Positions 62,922-64,000 of a DNA stretch of 64,000 nt are shown here, in pieces. The stretch comes from an uncultured Alphaproteobacteria bacterium (GTDB lineage: Bacteria; Pseudomonadota; Alphaproteobacteria; Micropepsales; Micropepsaceae), in contig CAIOYY010000087.1 in the NCBI GenBank assembly GCA_903862715.1, positions 1-64,000 on the forward strand. Reading direction: 5' to 3'. The translations under genes and the position numbers were made by a program. The notes beneath the pieces were generated by a model, which did no database searches, was not told the origin of the DNA, and saw nothing but the letters and a program-made list of their open reading frames with translations. Within the stretch, counting starts at the first letter, position 1; the number at the start of each line of letters is the position of its first letter.

Positions 62922-63234
62922 GTCCGATCACCCGGCCCGTATCGGCATCAATGACCACAACGGAGCCACCGGTCTCACCGGCGCCATCGATACGGACGAC
63001 CAACTGTCCCTGATCGACATGGGCTTCCGATAACCATCCGGCGGCCGGCGCGGGCAGCACCGTGAGATAAGGTTGGTCGGTTACGATGCCGGCCTCGCGC
63101 CCGGCACCGAGCAGCATGCCGCCGGCGAGAACGCCGAACGCGATCAGTATCAGCGCCCCCAGAATGATGACCACCGCCAGCATAAAGCGGTAATTTGCCG
63201 GTGGGGTCCCATTCGCGCTATCAGCTTCACTCAT
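62896..63234 (-). CDS. Single-pass membrane protein of unknown function
   Basis: 112 residues: short N-terminal tail, one helix (RFMLAVVIILGALILIAFGV then LAGGMLLGAG) and a small soluble beta-like domain (TVLPAPAAGWLSEAHVDQGQ, VVVIDADTGRVIGHVELEA). No family assigned. The soluble part may fold outside the cytoplasm. Its ATG overlaps the divergent ATG of the pseudouridine synthase gene (63233), which suggests one of the two starts is further in. Confidence 0.7.
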   Translation of the reverse strand: MSEADSANGTPPANYRFMLAVVIILGALILIAFGVLAGGMLLGAGREAGIVTDQPYLTVLPAPAAGWLSEAHVDQGQLVVRIDGAGETGGSVVVIDADTGRVIGHVELEADQ

Positions 63235-64000
63235 GACATCTCATCCATCCGTAGACGGAGAAAACCGCGAAGTGCGCGCAGGTGCGGACAATGCCGGTTC
63301 GCGGCTGGACCGTTTCCTTGCGCAAAGCTTTCCCGATATTTCCCGTTCGCGCCTGCAAGCGCTGATTGCCGAAGGCGCGGTTCGTCTCGACGGCGCGACG
63401 ATAAAAGACGGCAACAGGCGGGTCAAACCGGACGAACTCTTCCACATCGTGATTCCGCCGCCCGTGGCCGCGATCCCCGAAGCGCAGGATATTCCACTCA
63501 CCGTTCTCTACGAGGATTCCGACGTTATCGTCATCGACAAGCCGGTGGGGCTCGTCGTGCATCCGGCGGCAGGCAATCCCGACGGAACACTGGTCAACGC
63601 ACTTCTTGCCCATTGCAAGGATTTGCAGGGTGTCGGCGGCGTTGAGCGTCCCGGCATTGTGCATCGCCTCGACAAGGATACGAGTGGCGCGCTGGTCGCG
63701 GCCAAAAACGAGCGGGCTATGCGCAGCCTTGGAAAGCAATTCGCCGCCCATGCCGTCGAACGCGCCTACAACGCGGTGGTATGGGGCGTGCCGCGCATGC
63801 GCGAAGGCCTTGTGGAAGGAAATCTCGGTCGCAGTCCCTTCGACCGCAAACGCATTGCCGTGTTGCGCGACGCCGGCAAGGCCGCGCGCACACGCTATCG
63901 CGTACTGGAACGCTATGGCGCGCCGGACCGTCCTTTCGCATCACTGATCGAATGCCGGCTGGAAACAGGCCGTACGCATCAGATCCGCGTTCATCTTGCC
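63233..64000 (+). CDS. rluD: 23S rRNA pseudouridine synthase RluD, 3' end missing
   Basis: RluA-family pseudouridine synthase. The visible 256 residues contain an N-terminal S4-like domain (GSRLDRFLAQSFPDISRSRL), then the catalytic motif GIVHRLDKDTSGALV with the active-site Asp, VIVIDKPVGLVVHPAAG, and the ETGRTHQIRVHL end at the window edge. Start at ATG 63233, overlapping the divergent membrane-protein start; GTG 63272 is an alternative that clears the overlap. The gene continues past 64000. Confidence 0.92.
   Translation, partial: MTSHPSVDGENREVRAGADNAGSRLDRFLAQSFPDISRSRLQALIAEGAVRLDGATIKDGNRRVKPDELFHIVIPPPVAAIPEAQDIPLTVLYEDSDVIVIDKPVGLVVHPAAGNPDGTLVNALLAHCKDLQGVGGVERPGIVHRLDKDTSGALVAAKNERAMRSLGKQFAAHAVERAYNAVVWGVPRMREGLVEGNLGRSPFDRKRIAVLRDAGKAARTRYRVLERYGAPDRPFASLIECRLETGRTHQIRVHLA

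Noticed and set aside
1-64000. CRISPR array, prophage, integrase or IS element
   Set aside because: No regularly spaced direct repeats, transposase, integrase or phage structural genes were seen on either strand.

Overview
The window is about 64 kb of GC-rich chromosome from an alphaproteobacterium. The clearest markers are the CtrA cell-cycle module: ctrA (53523-54212), chpT (54794-55411) and sciP (18364-18642), with a TTAA-N7-TTAA CtrA box and GANTC sites nearby. A cytochrome bc1 operon, an EipA/DUF1134 envelope protein, an alphaproteobacterial uvrC-CDP-alcohol transferase-moaD-moaE order and a MoxR/DUF58/DUF4159 operon agree with this. The gene set suits a Caulobacter-, Hyphomonas- or Micropepsis-like lineage, but the family cannot be fixed from this sequence alone. 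Nothing here looks like a prophage, plasmid, CRISPR array or intact IS element; it is mostly core chromosome.

Layout. 1-5 kb: uvrC (cut by the left edge), a HAD phosphatase, two CDP-alcohol phosphatidyltransferases, moaD, moaE, ilvE. 5-9.4 kb: an OmpR/EnvZ-type two-component pair, then an opposing operon of a YbjN-like protein, proC and an SRPBCC protein. 9.4-14 kb: ubiK, lgt-midA-pgeF, prs. 14-18.7 kb (minus strand): histidine kinase, two paralogous four-helix membrane proteins, SRAP, an FGE-fold lipoprotein, sciP. 19-24 kb: mnmA, a CAU tRNA, a hybrid kinase broken by an in-frame stop, an acetyltransferase. 24-31 kb: MoxR-DUF58-BatA/DUF4159 envelope operon. 31-36 kb: NUDIX, DUF6111, CCA-adding enzyme, TerC, a TerC/HemF chimeric remnant, hemF, trmL. 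36-39 kb: petABC. 39-44 kb: mtnP-apt-mtnA and a fused class II aldolase/dehydrogenase. 44-52.6 kb: two MaoC proteins, ychF-pth-rplY, an AI-2E transporter, LemA and DUF2207 proteins, DoxX. 52.6-55.4 kb: fliJ, ctrA, a CheY-like regulator, chpT. 55.5-64 kb: cysQ, NfeD and an interrupted SPFH gene, eipA, secF, a CapK-like ligase with a frameshifted methyltransferase, tRNA-Glu, a JAMM peptidase and rluD (cut by the right edge).

How the genes work together. The most notable functional unit is 38.9-43.8 kb. MtnP would split 5'-methylthioadenosine or 5'-deoxyadenosine, Apt would recover the adenine, MtnA would isomerise the sugar phosphate, and the adjacent aldolase-SDR fusion could cleave it to dihydroxyacetone phosphate plus an aldehyde and then process the aldehyde. 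That would be a compact version of the dihydroxyacetone-phosphate shunt; it is a context inference. The cell-cycle genes form a second unit: ChpT relays phosphate to CtrA, SciP restrains CtrA-dependent transcription, and FliJ is a flagellar protein of the type CtrA controls.

Three genes carry single-site lesions: TAA in the hybrid kinase at 21077-21079, TAG in the SPFH gene at 57592-57594, and a one-base frameshift in the methyltransferase near 62000. They may be real mutations or assembly errors. A fourth damaged locus (34209-34406) is a structural remnant joining the N-terminus of a TerC gene to the C-terminus of a HemF gene.
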